Assembly (NCBI RefSeq): GCF_964266745.1
Contig: NZ_CAXWGX010000027.1
Span: 273,264-337,263, forward strand
Direction: 5' to 3'
Length of the DNA: 64,000 bases
From: Propionicimonas sp020161015
GTDB taxonomy: Bacteria > Actinomycetota > Actinomycetes > Propionibacteriales > Propionibacteriaceae
Both the position numbers and the translations under genes were made by a program. Positions 23,918 to 32,124 of this stretch are shown piece after piece. Below the pieces are notes generated by a model. It did no database searches and was not told the DNA's origin. It saw nothing but the letters and a program-made list of their open reading frames with translations. Positions within the stretch are counted from its first letter, which is position 1. Every line of letters begins with the position of its first letter.

Positions 23918-25248
23918 GGAGCACGAGGGAACAGCGGGCCTGGTACTGGTACGACTGGGCGAACTCGGCCTTCTACACCACCACGGCGACGGTGTTGATC
24001 AGCCCGTACCTGGTCAGCCTCGCCACCAACGCGGCCTGCCCGGACGTCGGCTCCGGGCAGTGCAGCCGCCCGGTGCTGCTGCTCGGCCTGGTGCCGGTCC
24101 TTCCGGGCGCGCTGCCGTCCCTGCTGGCGACGCTCAGCACCCTGATCTCCGCCGTCGTGCTGCTGTTCGTCGGGGCCGCTGCCGACCGTTCCGCCCATCC
24201 GCACCGCTGGCTGGGCGCGACGGCCTGGCTCGGCGCCGCCGCCGGGTCGCTGATGTTCTTCCTCATGGGGTCGAACTGGGAGCTGGGCGCCTGGTTGATG
24301 GTGATCAGCCTGATCGCCTTCGGCGCGTCCATCGTCGTCTATGACTCGATGCTGGTGCGCATCGCGGGTCCCGACGAGCGGGACCGGGTCTCCAGTCGCG
24401 GCTGGGCCTGGGGCTACGTCGGCGGCGGCCTGCTGCTGGCGCTCAACTTCGCCCTGATGAGCTTCTACCCCGCCCTCGGCATCGACAAGGCGATGGCGGT
24501 GCGGATCAGCCTGCTCTCGGCGGGCCTGTGGTGGGCCGCCTTCACGTTCATCCCCGTGCTGGGGTTGCGCTCGCTGCCCCGGGAGGTGCCGGTGGAGGTC
24601 GCGCGGCGCAACCCGTTCCGGCAGCTGGCCGCCACCTTTGCCGAGATGCGCCACTACCCGCAGACGCTGGCGTTCCTGCTCGCGTTCCTGTTCTACAACG
24701 ACGGCATCCAGACGGTGATCGTGTCCTCCAGCGTCTACGCGATCCGCGAGCTGGGCATCGAGGAGAACCTCGTGCTGGCCACCTTCCTGCTCACGCAGTT
24801 CGTCGCCATCCTCGGTGCGCTCGGGTTCGGGTGGGTCGCGGCGCGGATCGGGGCGAAGCGGACGGTGCTGATCGGCATCGGCATCTGGCTGGTGGTCGTC
24901 CTGGTCGGGTTCGGGATCCCGTCCGGCGTCGTCGGCGCGCTTTTCGGACTCGGTGCGGCCATCGGGCTGGTGATGGGCGGCACCCAGGCGCTGTCCCGCT
25001 CGATGTACAGCCAGCTGATCCCCGCCGGGCGGGAGTCGGAGTACTTCAGCTTCTACCAGGCGATGGAGCGCGGCACGAGCTGGCTGGGCACGCTCGCGTT
25101 CGGCCTGGTGTTCCAGTTCACCCAGTCCTACCGGCTGGCGCTGGTGGCGCTGGTGGTGTTCTTCCTCGTCGGCGGCGCGTTGCTGGCGAGGGTCGACATG
25201 CGCAAGGGAATCACCGACGCCGGGAACGTGTTGCCCAAGGTGTTGTGA
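23914..25248 (+). CDS. MFS transporter, UMF1/Atg22-like family
   Basis: A 444-residue transporter with about 12 helices. The N-terminus WYWYDWANSAFYTTTATVLI and the inner motif MGGTQALSRSMYSQLIPAGR followed by EYFSFYQAMERGTSWLG are hallmarks of the UMF1 group related to vacuolar Atg22 amino-acid effluxers. The substrate is unknown. Start ATG overlaps the GDPD stop by 4 nt, pointing to a glycerophosphodiester-linked role or just coupled expression. Codon use and GC match its neighbours. Confidence 0.88.
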   Translation: MRSTREQRAWYWYDWANSAFYTTTATVLISPYLVSLATNAACPDVGSGQCSRPVLLLGLVPVLPGALPSLLATLSTLISAVVLLFVGAAADRSAHPHRWLGATAWLGAAAGSLMFFLMGSNWELGAWLMVISLIAFGASIVVYDSMLVRIAGPDERDRVSSRGWAWGYVGGGLLLALNFALMSFYPALGIDKAMAVRISLLSAGLWWAAFTFIPVLGLRSLPREVPVEVARRNPFRQLAATFAEMRHYPQTLAFLLAFLFYNDGIQTVIVSSSVYAIRELGIEENLVLATFLLTQFVAILGALGFGWVAARIGAKRTVLIGIGIWLVVVLVGFGIPSGVVGALFGLGAAIGLVMGGTQALSRSMYSQLIPAGRESEYFSFYQAMERGTSWLGTLAFGLVFQFTQSYRLALVALVVFFLVGGALLARVDMRKGITDAGNVLPKVL

Positions 25249-25278
25249 CGGCATTGCCCGTCCCGGATACCCGGGGAC

Positions 25279-25303
25279 GCGGCCCCGAGCGATTTGGGGC
25301 CGC
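25279..25303 (+). terminator. Hairpin between UMF1-type MFS and rbpA
   Basis: GCGGCCCC and GGGGCCGC arms (8 bp) enclose a 9-nt loop, 30 nt after the MFS stop. It may end the GDPD-MFS transcript ahead of rbpA, which has its own TAGCGT -10-like hexamer at 25308-25313. Confidence 0.45.
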
Positions 25304-25332
25304 TGGCTAGCGTGGCAACGGAGGGAGACACC

Positions 25333-25668
25333 ATGGCTGATCGTGCACTGAGGGGATCCGGGCTCGGATCAAAGAGCCACGCCGACCCGAGCGGCGTGGA
25401 GCTCGCGCCGCGCCAGGAGGTCGGCTTCGACTGCCCGAAGGACCACCACTTCACCGTGGTCTTCTCCGAGGAGGCCGATCTGCCGACGACGTGGGAGTGC
25501 CCGCGCTGCGGTGAGGTGGCCCGACGCTCCGACGGCGCGGAACCGGAGGTCAAGGAGACCAAGGCACCCCGCACCCACTGGGACATGCTCCGCGAGCGCC
25601 GCTCGATCGAGGAGCTGGAGGACCTGCTCGCCGAACGCCTGGGCGAGATCCGCGGCGAGGACCGCTGA
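25333..25668 (+). CDS. rbpA: RNA polymerase-binding protein RbpA
   Basis: A 111-residue actinobacterial transcription factor. It opens MADRALRGSGLGSKSHADPS, then has a core with FDCPKDHHFTVVFSEEADLP and WECPRCG (Cys and His pattern of the RbpA core), a basic linker and the sigma-interacting C-terminal helix THWDMLRERRSIEELEDLLA. RbpA binds RNA polymerase and group I/II sigma factors and stabilises the open promoter complex. The ATG at 25333 follows GGAGGG with a 7-nt gap. It is monocistronic and convergent with the FxsA-family gene. Its presence places the source in Actinobacteria. Confidence 0.95.
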   Translation: MADRALRGSGLGSKSHADPSGVELAPRQEVGFDCPKDHHFTVVFSEEADLPTTWECPRCGEVARRSDGAEPEVKETKAPRTHWDMLRERRSIEELEDLLAERLGEIRGEDR

Positions 25669-25709
25669 CGGTTCCGGGACGCCGGTGAGGGGTCACGGGC
25701 GCCCCAGCG

Positions 25710-26246
25710 TCAGTCCTCGATCTCCCCGCTGATCACGCGCGGCTCCTGCGTGCCCGTTCCGGGCGCTGCGTCCGGTTGCTCGACCGTCTCTCCCCTGACC
25801 ACCGTGTCGGGGCTGAACCGTGCCCGCATCACGCCGAGGTCGAGGCCCTGCCTCGCGGCGTGGCGGGCGACGACGAGGCCGATCAGGCGCCGGGCGAGGG
25901 GACGCGTCCACGGCAGCAGGCAGACCAGGCCGACCAGGTCGGTGAAGAAGCCGGGCAGGATGAGCATGAGGCCACCGACGAGCACCAGGGCGGCGTCGGC
26001 GAGCTGGCCGCTGGGCATGCGTCCGGTCTCGTAGGCGTCGACGAGCGCGCGCCAGGCCTTGCCGCCCTCCCGCAGCATGAGCCAGGTGCCGAGCACCGCC
26101 TCGGCGAGGAGGATCGCGAGCGTGGGCAGCACACCGATCCGGGTGCCGACGGTGGTCAGCAGCCACACCTCCGCCACGGAGACCAGGACGAAGCCGGCGA
26201 CGAGCAGGGGCAGCAGCCACCGCCGCGCGCGGCGGGGCGCCGTCAC
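25710..26246 (-). CDS. FxsA-family cytoplasmic membrane protein
   Basis: A 178-residue protein with about three or four hydrophobic helices near the N-terminus (WLLPLLVAGFVLVSVAEVWL, ALVLVGGLMLILPGFFTDLV, GLVCLLPWTRPLAR). The LMLILPGFFTDLVGLVCLLP motif is the FxsA signature. In E. coli FxsA lessens exclusion of phage T7 by F-plasmid PifA; the cellular role is unknown. A basic amphipathic stretch and an acidic, Thr/Gln-rich tail follow. The GTG start overlaps the Ppm1-type gene stop (GTGA), so it belongs to the Lnt-Ppm operon. Confidence 0.85.
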   Translation of the reverse strand: MTAPRRARRWLLPLLVAGFVLVSVAEVWLLTTVGTRIGVLPTLAILLAEAVLGTWLMLREGGKAWRALVDAYETGRMPSGQLADAALVLVGGLMLILPGFFTDLVGLVCLLPWTRPLARRLIGLVVARHAARQGLDLGVMRARFSPDTVVRGETVEQPDAAPGTGTQEPRVISGEIED

Positions 26247-27121
26247 GATCGCGCTCCCCCGGCCTTCCGCTGCTCGAGCCAGCGGGACACGCGCCCGCGC
26301 AGTCGACCCACCGCGCGGCCGGCGTCGGAGGCGGCGTTCTTCGCAGCCGGGCCGACCGTGTCGGCCACCCTCCCGGCCGCGTCCCTCGCCTGCCCGAGAC
26401 GGTAGGTGACACCCCACCGCGTGGTCAGCAGCATCGCCTCCGCGACGATCGCGCCGCTCATCTTGGAGTCGCCGTACTCGCGCTCGATGAAGGTGATCGG
26501 CACCTCGGCGACGGTGAAGCCGTTGCGCAGCGCCCGCCACACGAGGTCGACCTGGAAGCCGTACCCGGCAGCCTCGACGCCGTCGAGGTCGATGCCGCGC
26601 AGCGTGTTGGCCCGCCAGGCGGTGAACCCGCCGGTGGCATCCTTCACGCGCAGGCCGAGCATCAGCCGCGTCCAGAGGTTGCCGCCCCGGGAGAGGAGCT
26701 CGCGGTGCAGCGGCCAGCCCTTCGTCGCGCCGCCACGCACGTAGCGGGAGCCCTTCACGGCGTCCGCGGTGCGCAGGCGCTCGAGCATGGCCGGCAGGTG
26801 CTCGGGCTGGTGCGACCCGTCCGCATCGTGCTCGACGAGCACGTCGTAGCCCTCGTTCAGGCCCCAGCGGAAGCCGGCGATGTACGCCGCGCCGAGGCCC
26901 TCCTTGCCCTTGCGGTGGAGCACGTGGATGTGATCGTCGGACGCGGCGAGCTCGTCGGCGAGCCGCCCCGTCCCGTCCGGGGAGTTGTCGTCGGCGACGA
27001 GGATGTGCGCCGTAGGTACCGCCGCCCGGATCCTGCCGGTGATCGGACGCAGGTTCTCCGATTCGTTGTAGGTCGGGATGATGACGAGCACTCGCTCAAG
27101 CGACGCTGCCGAGTCGGCCAT
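26243..27121 (-). CDS. Polyprenol monophosphomannose synthase-like glycosyltransferase (GT2)
   Basis: A 292-residue GT2 enzyme of dolichol-phosphate mannosyltransferase type. Visible are VLVIIPTYNESENLRPI, HILVADDNSPDGTG, LGAAYIAGFRWGL, VEHDADGSHQPEHLP (Asp-x-Asp metal site), TGGFTAWRANTL and IEREYGDSKMSG. It lacks the membrane anchor of eukaryotic enzymes and has a short Arg-rich C-terminal tail. It moves mannose from GDP-mannose to polyprenyl phosphate for lipomannan or protein mannosylation. It overlaps the lnt gene by 26 nt; in mycobacteria the two activities are joined as Ppm1/Lnt, which supports both calls. GGAGAAGA precedes ATG 27121. Confidence 0.9.
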   Translation of the reverse strand: MADSAASLERVLVIIPTYNESENLRPITGRIRAAVPTAHILVADDNSPDGTGRLADELAASDDHIHVLHRKGKEGLGAAYIAGFRWGLNEGYDVLVEHDADGSHQPEHLPAMLERLRTADAVKGSRYVRGGATKGWPLHRELLSRGGNLWTRLMLGLRVKDATGGFTAWRANTLRGIDLDGVEAAGYGFQVDLVWRALRNGFTVAEVPITFIEREYGDSKMSGAIVAEAMLLTTRWGVTYRLGQARDAAGRVADTVGPAAKNAASDAGRAVGRLRGRVSRWLEQRKAGGARS

Positions 27122-28670
27122 TCTCTTCTCCAGGTGACGGTGCGGATCTGCCCATTCTGCCCCATGCGAGAGCGAGCCCGAGGCCAAGGAGCGACAGGAC
27201 GACGATCGCGAGCTCGAGGGCCGGGGCGAGCCAGGTGGCGGGGGTGAGGCCCGTGCGCTCGGGGAGGGTGACCACCCCGGAGGCGCCCACGTGTTCGGGG
27301 CCGGTGAAGGCCACCGAGCCGTCGGCGTTGATCAGGCCGGACACCCCGCTCGTGGTGACGACCAGCACTTCGCGGCGCAGTTCCATCGCCCGCGCGCGGG
27401 TGATCGCGAACTGCTGCTCGATCTGGCCGGTGCCCTGGTACATGGCGTTGCTGGACTGGACAAGGATGAGCTGGCCGCCGTACCGGACGGTGTCGTACGC
27501 GAAGTCGTCGTAGACCAGGTCGTAGCAGACCATGATGCCCAGGGTGGTCCCGCGCCCGTCGGGCAGGGTGACCGGCAGCGCCCCCGGCACCAGCCCGGGC
27601 ACCGACTGGGCGCCGACGTAGGCCAGCTCGGGGACCAGCGGCAGCAGCAGGGAGCGGTACGGCACGAACTCGCCGAACGGCACGATGCCGCGCTTGACGT
27701 AGCGCGCCAGTTCGCCCTGCTCCGGATCCCACCACAGGGACGCGGTCTGTCGCTCGTCGGGCCCGGGGCCGTCGAGGATCGCGCCGAACAGGATCGGGAC
27801 GCCCAGCCGGGCAGCGGTCGAGCGGATCAGGGTTCCGGTCTGGGCGTCGCGGTAGGGGTCCATGTCCGTGGTGTTCTCCGGGAACACCACGAAGTCGGGA
27901 GCCGGCAGCTCTCCGGCGTCCACCTTGTCGCGCAGACGGCCGGCCTCCGCAGCGTGGTTGCGCGTGATCGTCCGAGGCTCGCCCAGGCCGTAGACGCCGC
28001 CGCCCGGCGCGCCACCCTGCACCCAACCGACGTTCGCCGTGCCCACCTGGGCCCCGGCGGGGACGAGGCCGCCGGCCGCGGAGAGCAGGGCGGCCGCGGC
28101 CAGCCCGGCGATCGCGACCAGGCCGCGCCGGCGCGTCCAGGCCTCGAGCAGCCAGACCGCACCCTGCGCGACCAGTGCGGTGAGGAACGACAACCCGGTC
28201 ACGCCGATCAGGGGCAGCACCCCGGCGAGCGGGGAGTCGACCATCGCGTAGCCCAGCCGCATCCAGCCGAAGCCGGTGAACGGGAACCGGGCGAAGGTGA
28301 ACTCCACGGCAACCCAGCAGCCCGCGGCGAGCAGGGGCCACCACGGCAGGCGGAAGGCCACCTTCAGCAGGCCGCCCAGCACGCCGTAGAAGACCGCCTC
28401 GACCATCACCAGGCCGACCATCGCCTGGACGAAGATGACCTGCATCCAGCCGACGCCGAGCAGGAGGAACCCGACCCCCCAGGCGTACCCCAGGCCGATC
28501 GCCCCGGCGACCCGCCGGGCGGCGAGCACGACGAGGGTGAGCCCGGCCACGCCGAGCGGGGTGAGCGGCCACCAGCCGTGGGGCTGGAACCCGAGGGCAG
28601 CGAGGGCGCCGCAGACGAGGGCGATCGCCGTCCGCAGGGCACCAGGCATGCCCGCCAGCCGATCGATCAC
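27096..28670 (-). CDS. lnt: Apolipoprotein N-acyltransferase
   Basis: A 524-residue membrane enzyme. About seven N-terminal helices (LGFQPHGWWPLTPLGVAGL and after) lead to a nitrilase-like domain with the catalytic triad Glu265 (FPENTTDMDP), Lys326 (RYVKRGIVPFGEFVPYR) and Cys382 (GIMVCYDLVYDD), then a C-terminal helix (WLAPALELAIVVLSLLGLGL). It adds the third acyl chain to lipoproteins. The GTG at 28670 is preceded by TAGGGT with a 7-nt gap, a leaderless arrangement; ATGs at 28706 and 28649 are alternatives. Its end overlaps the glycosyltransferase start. Confidence 0.92.
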   Translation of the reverse strand: MIDRLAGMPGALRTAIALVCGALAALGFQPHGWWPLTPLGVAGLTLVVLAARRVAGAIGLGYAWGVGFLLLGVGWMQVIFVQAMVGLVMVEAVFYGVLGGLLKVAFRLPWWPLLAAGCWVAVEFTFARFPFTGFGWMRLGYAMVDSPLAGVLPLIGVTGLSFLTALVAQGAVWLLEAWTRRRGLVAIAGLAAAALLSAAGGLVPAGAQVGTANVGWVQGGAPGGGVYGLGEPRTITRNHAAEAGRLRDKVDAGELPAPDFVVFPENTTDMDPYRDAQTGTLIRSTAARLGVPILFGAILDGPGPDERQTASLWWDPEQGELARYVKRGIVPFGEFVPYRSLLLPLVPELAYVGAQSVPGLVPGALPVTLPDGRGTTLGIMVCYDLVYDDFAYDTVRYGGQLILVQSSNAMYQGTGQIEQQFAITRARAMELRREVLVVTTSGVSGLINADGSVAFTGPEHVGASGVVTLPERTGLTPATWLAPALELAIVVLSLLGLGLALAWGRMGRSAPSPGEENGRLGSVA

Positions 28671-28677
28671 GCAGCGA

Positions 28678-28683
28678 ACCCTA
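28678..28683 (-). promoter_or_regulatory. Putative -10 element (TAGGGT) of the lnt-ppm-fxsA operon, leaderless
   Basis: On the minus strand TAGGGT ends 7 nt before GTG 28670. It lies 76 nt from the divergent exonuclease gene. Confidence 0.5.
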
Positions 28684-28759
28684 CCGGGCCGGTGGGAACC
28701 TCCCACGCCGGGGCCCCTGCGGCGCTGACAAGCGGCGCCCCGTGCGGCAGCATGGGGCG

Positions 28760-29665
28760 ATGGCCGAACCCCGTCTGCTGCTGTTCGACACCGCGTCGCT
28801 CTACTTCCGGGCGTTCCACGGCGTGCCGACCACCCTCCGGTCGCCGGACGGGCGTCCGGTCAATGCGGTGCGGGGGTTGCTGGACTTCCTCGCCCGGTTC
28901 ATCACCGCCTACGCGCCGACGCAGGTCGCCTGCTGCTGGGACGACGCGTGGCGTCCGGCCTGGCGGGTGGCCCTGCTCCCGTCCTACAAGGCGCACCGCG
29001 TCGCCTACCGCGACGTCGAGCAGGTGCCGGAGGAGCTCGTCGCACAGGTGCCGCTGATCCGCGAGGTGCTGGCCGCCCTCGGCCTCGTCGTGGTGGGCGC
29101 GACCGACTGCGAGGCCGACGACGTGATCGGGACGCTCGCCACCGCCTCCGCCGTGCCGACCGACATCGTCACCGGCGACCGCGACCTGTTCCAGCTCGTC
29201 GACGACGACCGGTCCGTCCGCGTGCTGTACGTCGGCCGCGGCGTGGCGAACCACGACCGGGTGGACGCGGACTGGCTGCGCGCGAAGTACGGCATCGACG
29301 GCGCCGGCTACGTCGACTTCGCCGTGCTGCGCGGCGACCCGTCGGACGGCCTGCCGGGCGTGGCGGGCATCGGCGAGAAGACGGCGGCACGCCTGGTGGC
29401 CGACCACCGGGACCTCGCGGGGATCATGGCGGCCGCCGCGTCCGGGCGGCTCTCCCCCACCCTCACGGCACGCCTCGCCGCGGCCGTCGGATACCTGGGT
29501 CCCGCGCAGGAGGTGGTGGCCGTGCGGACCGACGTCGCGCTGCCGCCGCTGGACCTCACTCTGCCGAGGACGCCGTCCGACCCGCAGCGTTTCGCCGACC
29601 TCGCAGAACTGCTGGGCCTCGGCGGAAGCGCAGAGCGCATCGTCGCGGCGCTCGCGCGCGGCTGA
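28760..29665 (+). CDS. 5'-3' exonuclease (PolA N-terminal-like, stand-alone)
   Basis: A 301-residue protein that matches the 5' nuclease domain of DNA polymerase I. Motifs are LLLFDTASLYFRAFHGVPT, FITAYAPTQVACCWDDA, PSYKAHR, DCEADDVIGTLATASA, TDIVTGDRDLFQLVDDD and the helix-hairpin-helix GDPSDGLPGVAGIGEKTAAR. The acidic residues needed for two metals (Asp in FDT, WDD, EADD, GDRD, GDPSD) are present. There is no polymerase domain. It should cut RNA primers or flaps. The ATG at 28760 is 6 nt after CAGCAT, a leaderless-like spacing. Confidence 0.92.
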   Translation: MAEPRLLLFDTASLYFRAFHGVPTTLRSPDGRPVNAVRGLLDFLARFITAYAPTQVACCWDDAWRPAWRVALLPSYKAHRVAYRDVEQVPEELVAQVPLIREVLAALGLVVVGATDCEADDVIGTLATASAVPTDIVTGDRDLFQLVDDDRSVRVLYVGRGVANHDRVDADWLRAKYGIDGAGYVDFAVLRGDPSDGLPGVAGIGEKTAARLVADHRDLAGIMAAAASGRLSPTLTARLAAAVGYLGPAQEVVAVRTDVALPPLDLTLPRTPSDPQRFADLAELLGLGGSAERIVAALARG

Positions 29666-29681
29666 CGGACGGGCCGTCGGC

Positions 29682-30275
29682 TCAGCCGGCGCGCAGCACG
29701 TAGACGGCCGACCCGCCGGTGATGTTGGCGAGCCGGTCGCTGGGCAGCGGCCGTCCCGTGGGGTGCAGCACGATCCGCTGCTCGATGACCAGCCCGAGGC
29801 GCGCGAACAGCTCCTCGAGCTCGACGAGGGTGGTGTGCCGCAGGTTCGGGGTGTCGTACCAGGCGTGCGGGATCTCCCGCGACATCGGCATGCGGCCGCG
29901 CAGCAGGCGCAGCCGGTGGCGCCAGTAGCCGAAGTTGGGCACCGACACGATCAGGCGCCGGCCGATGCGCTCCATGTGCTTGAGCACCTCCACCGGGCGG
30001 TGCAGCGTCTGGACCGTCCGCGAGAGCACCACCACGTCGTAGGAGTGGTCGGCGAAGTCGGCCAGTTCGGAGTCGAGGTCGAGTTCGATCACCGGCACGC
30101 CCGCAGAGATCGCTGCCAGCACCAGCGGCGGGTCGATCTCCACGCCGGTGCCGCGACAGCCGTGCTCCGCGATGAGCTCGGCCAGCAACTCGCCGGAGCC
30201 GCAGCCGAGGTCGAGCACGCGGCTGCCCGAAGGGATGAGGCCTGCGACCAGGCCGAGGTCGGGACGCAGCGTCAT
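29682..30275 (-). CDS. metW: Methionine biosynthesis protein MetW
   Basis: A 197-residue SAM-methyltransferase-like protein. The N-terminus has SRVLDLGCGSGELLAEL (motif I), then GVEIDPPLV, DVVVLSRTVQTLHRPVEVL and RRLIVSVPNFGYWRHRL, and ends ENITGG-like LANITGGSAVYVLRAG. MetW is needed with MetX for homoserine acyltransferase activity or for modification of methionine pathway products; its exact reaction is unsettled. The ATG overlaps the metX stop (ATGA), and GGAGG lies 9 nt upstream, inside metX. This is the usual metX-metW operon. Confidence 0.93.
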   Translation of the reverse strand: MTLRPDLGLVAGLIPSGSRVLDLGCGSGELLAELIAEHGCRGTGVEIDPPLVLAAISAGVPVIELDLDSELADFADHSYDVVVLSRTVQTLHRPVEVLKHMERIGRRLIVSVPNFGYWRHRLRLLRGRMPMSREIPHAWYDTPNLRHTTLVELEELFARLGLVIEQRIVLHPTGRPLPSDRLANITGGSAVYVLRAG

Positions 30276-31420
30276 CGCCGGACCTCCTTCAGCGCGCGGT
30301 CGAGGTAGGCCCGCAAGGTCGCGTGGTAGGGCTCGACGGCCAGCAGGAACGAGTCGTGGCCCCACGTCGAGGGGATCTCCCGGAACGTCACCGGCTGGCC
30401 GGCGCGTTCCAGCGTCCTCACGATGCGGCGGGAGTGATCCGTCCCGAACCGCCAGTCCGTGGCGAAGGAGAGCACCAGCCACTTCACCGCGCGGTCGCCC
30501 ACGCGGGCGAGGGCCTCCGGGTCGGCGAACGGGTCGAAGTAGTCCATCACCCGCGTGAGGTAGAGGTAGCTCAACGCGTCGAACCGCTCCAGGAACGCCT
30601 GCCCCTGGTGGTCGAGGTAGCTCTCGACGGCGAAGTCGATGCCGAAGCCGGGCTCGTGCGCGTCCGGGTGCGGCTGGCGTCCGAACTTCTCGGTGAGCGC
30701 GTCCTCGGACAGGTAGGTGATGTGGGCCATCATCCGGGCGATGGACAGGCCGGTGTCAGGGTTGACGCCGGCGGCCGCGTACGCACCGTCCACGAAGTGG
30801 GGGTCGGCCATGATCGCACGGCGGGCGACGGCGGAGAAGGCGATGTTCTGCGCGGTGAGCCTGCTCGATGCGGCGATCACGACGGCGTTCGCGACCTCCT
30901 CGGGGTGGTCGAGCGCCCACTGGAGCACCTGCATGCCGCCGAGCGAGCCGCCGAGGGCCGCCAGGAGCCGCCCGATGCCCAGGTGCCGCACAAGCGCCCG
31001 GTGCACCTCGACGAGGTCGCGCATCATCAGCACGGGGAAGTCGAGCCCGTACGCGGCGCCGGTGGCCGGATTGGCCGAGGAGGGGCCGGTGCTGCCCTGG
31101 CAGCCACCGATCAGGTTCGCGCAGACGACGAAGAAGCGGTCGGTGTCCAGCGGCTTGCCGGGGCCGATCAGGTTGTCCCACCAGCCCGGGCGGGTGGCAC
31201 CCTCGTGGTAGCCGGCCGCGTGCGCGTCCCCGGTGAGCGCGTGGCAGATGAAGACGGCGTTGTCGGCCGCGGGCGACAGGGTGCCGTAGGTCTCGTACGC
31301 GACGTCCACCGGGCCGAGCGTGCCGCCCCGCTCCAGGCGGAGGGGCTCCTCGCCGGTGAACAGGCGCACGGTCCGGGTGCTGACCAGGCCGACGGACCCG
31401 GTTCCCGGCTTCGCTTGCAT
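30272..31420 (-). CDS. metX: Homoserine O-acetyltransferase
   Basis: A 382-residue alpha/beta hydrolase fold enzyme. Signatures are VFICHALTGDAHAAG, GWWDNLIGPGKPLDTDRFFV, NLIGGCQGSTGPSS, GGSLGGMQVLQWA with the Ser159 nucleophile, FATDWRFGTDHSRRIV and, near the end, the Asp/His pair in PSTWGHDSFLL. It activates homoserine with acetyl-CoA for methionine synthesis. The length matches the family. ATG 31420 follows AAGAGGA at moderate spacing. Substrate specificity for acetyl rather than succinyl is not decided by sequence reading here. Confidence 0.93.
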   Translation of the reverse strand: MQAKPGTGSVGLVSTRTVRLFTGEEPLRLERGGTLGPVDVAYETYGTLSPAADNAVFICHALTGDAHAAGYHEGATRPGWWDNLIGPGKPLDTDRFFVVCANLIGGCQGSTGPSSANPATGAAYGLDFPVLMMRDLVEVHRALVRHLGIGRLLAALGGSLGGMQVLQWALDHPEEVANAVVIAASSRLTAQNIAFSAVARRAIMADPHFVDGAYAAAGVNPDTGLSIARMMAHITYLSEDALTEKFGRQPHPDAHEPGFGIDFAVESYLDHQGQAFLERFDALSYLYLTRVMDYFDPFADPEALARVGDRAVKWLVLSFATDWRFGTDHSRRIVRTLERAGQPVTFREIPSTWGHDSFLLAVEPYHATLRAYLDRALKEVRR

Positions 31421-31455
31421 CCTGTTGGTCCTCTTCCCACGCGCTCGGCGGGCTC

Positions 31456-31461
31456 ACTATA
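31456..31461 (-). promoter_or_regulatory. Putative -10 element (TATAGT) of metX-metW
   Basis: On the minus strand TATAGT lies 36 nt upstream of the metX ATG, followed by a short leader with the ribosome site. It is the best -10 match in the gap shared with yqeY; no clear -35 or riboswitch fold fits in the 105-nt gap. Confidence 0.45.
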
Positions 31462-31525
31462 GCCGCGTCGGGTGGCACCTCCCCGACGTGGAACAATGGC
31501 GTGGCACGCAGCGAAAGGGCGAGTG

Positions 31526-31993
31526 ATGAGCGAATTGGCTGACCGGATGCAGGCCGACCTGGTGGCGGCGATGAAGGCCAGGGACGACCTCGTCCGCTCG
31601 ACGCTGAGGATGGCGATGACCGCGATCAAGAACGAGGAGGTCGCCGGGACCGAGGCCCGCGAGCTCTCCGACAACGAGGTCCTCGGCGTGCTCAACCGTG
31701 AGGTGGCCAAGCGTCGCGACTCGGCCGAGGCCTACACAGCAGGCAACCGTCCGGAGCTGGCCGAGAAGGAACTGGCCGAGGTCGAGGTGCTCCAGCGCTA
31801 CCTGCCCGCCGCGCTGACCGACGCCGAACTCGACGCCATCGTCGCCGAGGAGGTCGCCGCCGCGGCGGCCCGGGCCGGCGAGGCGCTCACCATGCGCCAG
31901 ATGGGCCTGGTCATCAAGGCCGTGAATGCCCGCGCCGCCGGACGCGCCGAGGGCGCCAAGGTCGCCGCGAAGGTCAAGGCCGCACTCAGCTAG
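31526..31993 (+). CDS. GatB/YqeY domain-containing protein
   Basis: A 155-residue alpha-helical protein. It reads MSELADRMQADLVAAMKARD, then VRSTLRMAMTAIKNEEV, VLNREVAKRRDSAEAYTAGN, EVEVLQRYLPAALTDAELDA and a C-terminal helix with MRQMGLVIKAVNARAAGRAEG. This is the YqeY fold, related to the tail domain of GatB that contacts tRNA in the amidotransferase. The stand-alone protein's role is unknown. ATG 31526 is favoured by GAAAGG upstream; GTG one codon earlier is possible. It is divergent from metX. Confidence 0.9.
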   Translation: MSELADRMQADLVAAMKARDDLVRSTLRMAMTAIKNEEVAGTEARELSDNEVLGVLNREVAKRRDSAEAYTAGNRPELAEKELAEVEVLQRYLPAALTDAELDAIVAEEVAAAAARAGEALTMRQMGLVIKAVNARAAGRAEGAKVAAKVKAALS

Positions 31994-32040
31994 CTCCTCG
32001 CCCATCTCCGTCCCGGCCGCCCCTCCCCCCGTTCCCGCTG

Positions 32041-32090
32041 CCGATCGCAACTCCCGCTACCGGAATTTCGGTAGCGGGAGTTGCGATCGG
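32041..32090. terminator. Long perfect hairpin, bidirectional terminator between yqeY-like gene and MFS gene
   Basis: Arms of 22 bp at 32041-32062 and 32069-32090 are exact reverse complements, with a GAATTT loop. It stands between two convergent stops (31993 and 32125), so it can end transcription from both sides. There is no strong U tract. Confidence 0.75.
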
Positions 32091-32124
32091 GGGCAAACGC
32101 GGGCGTGGGGGTGGGAAGCGCGGG

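Noticed and set aside
31421..31525. SAM riboswitch before metX
   Set aside because: The gap is only 105 nt and is shared with a divergent gene; no riboswitch fold or conserved core was seen.
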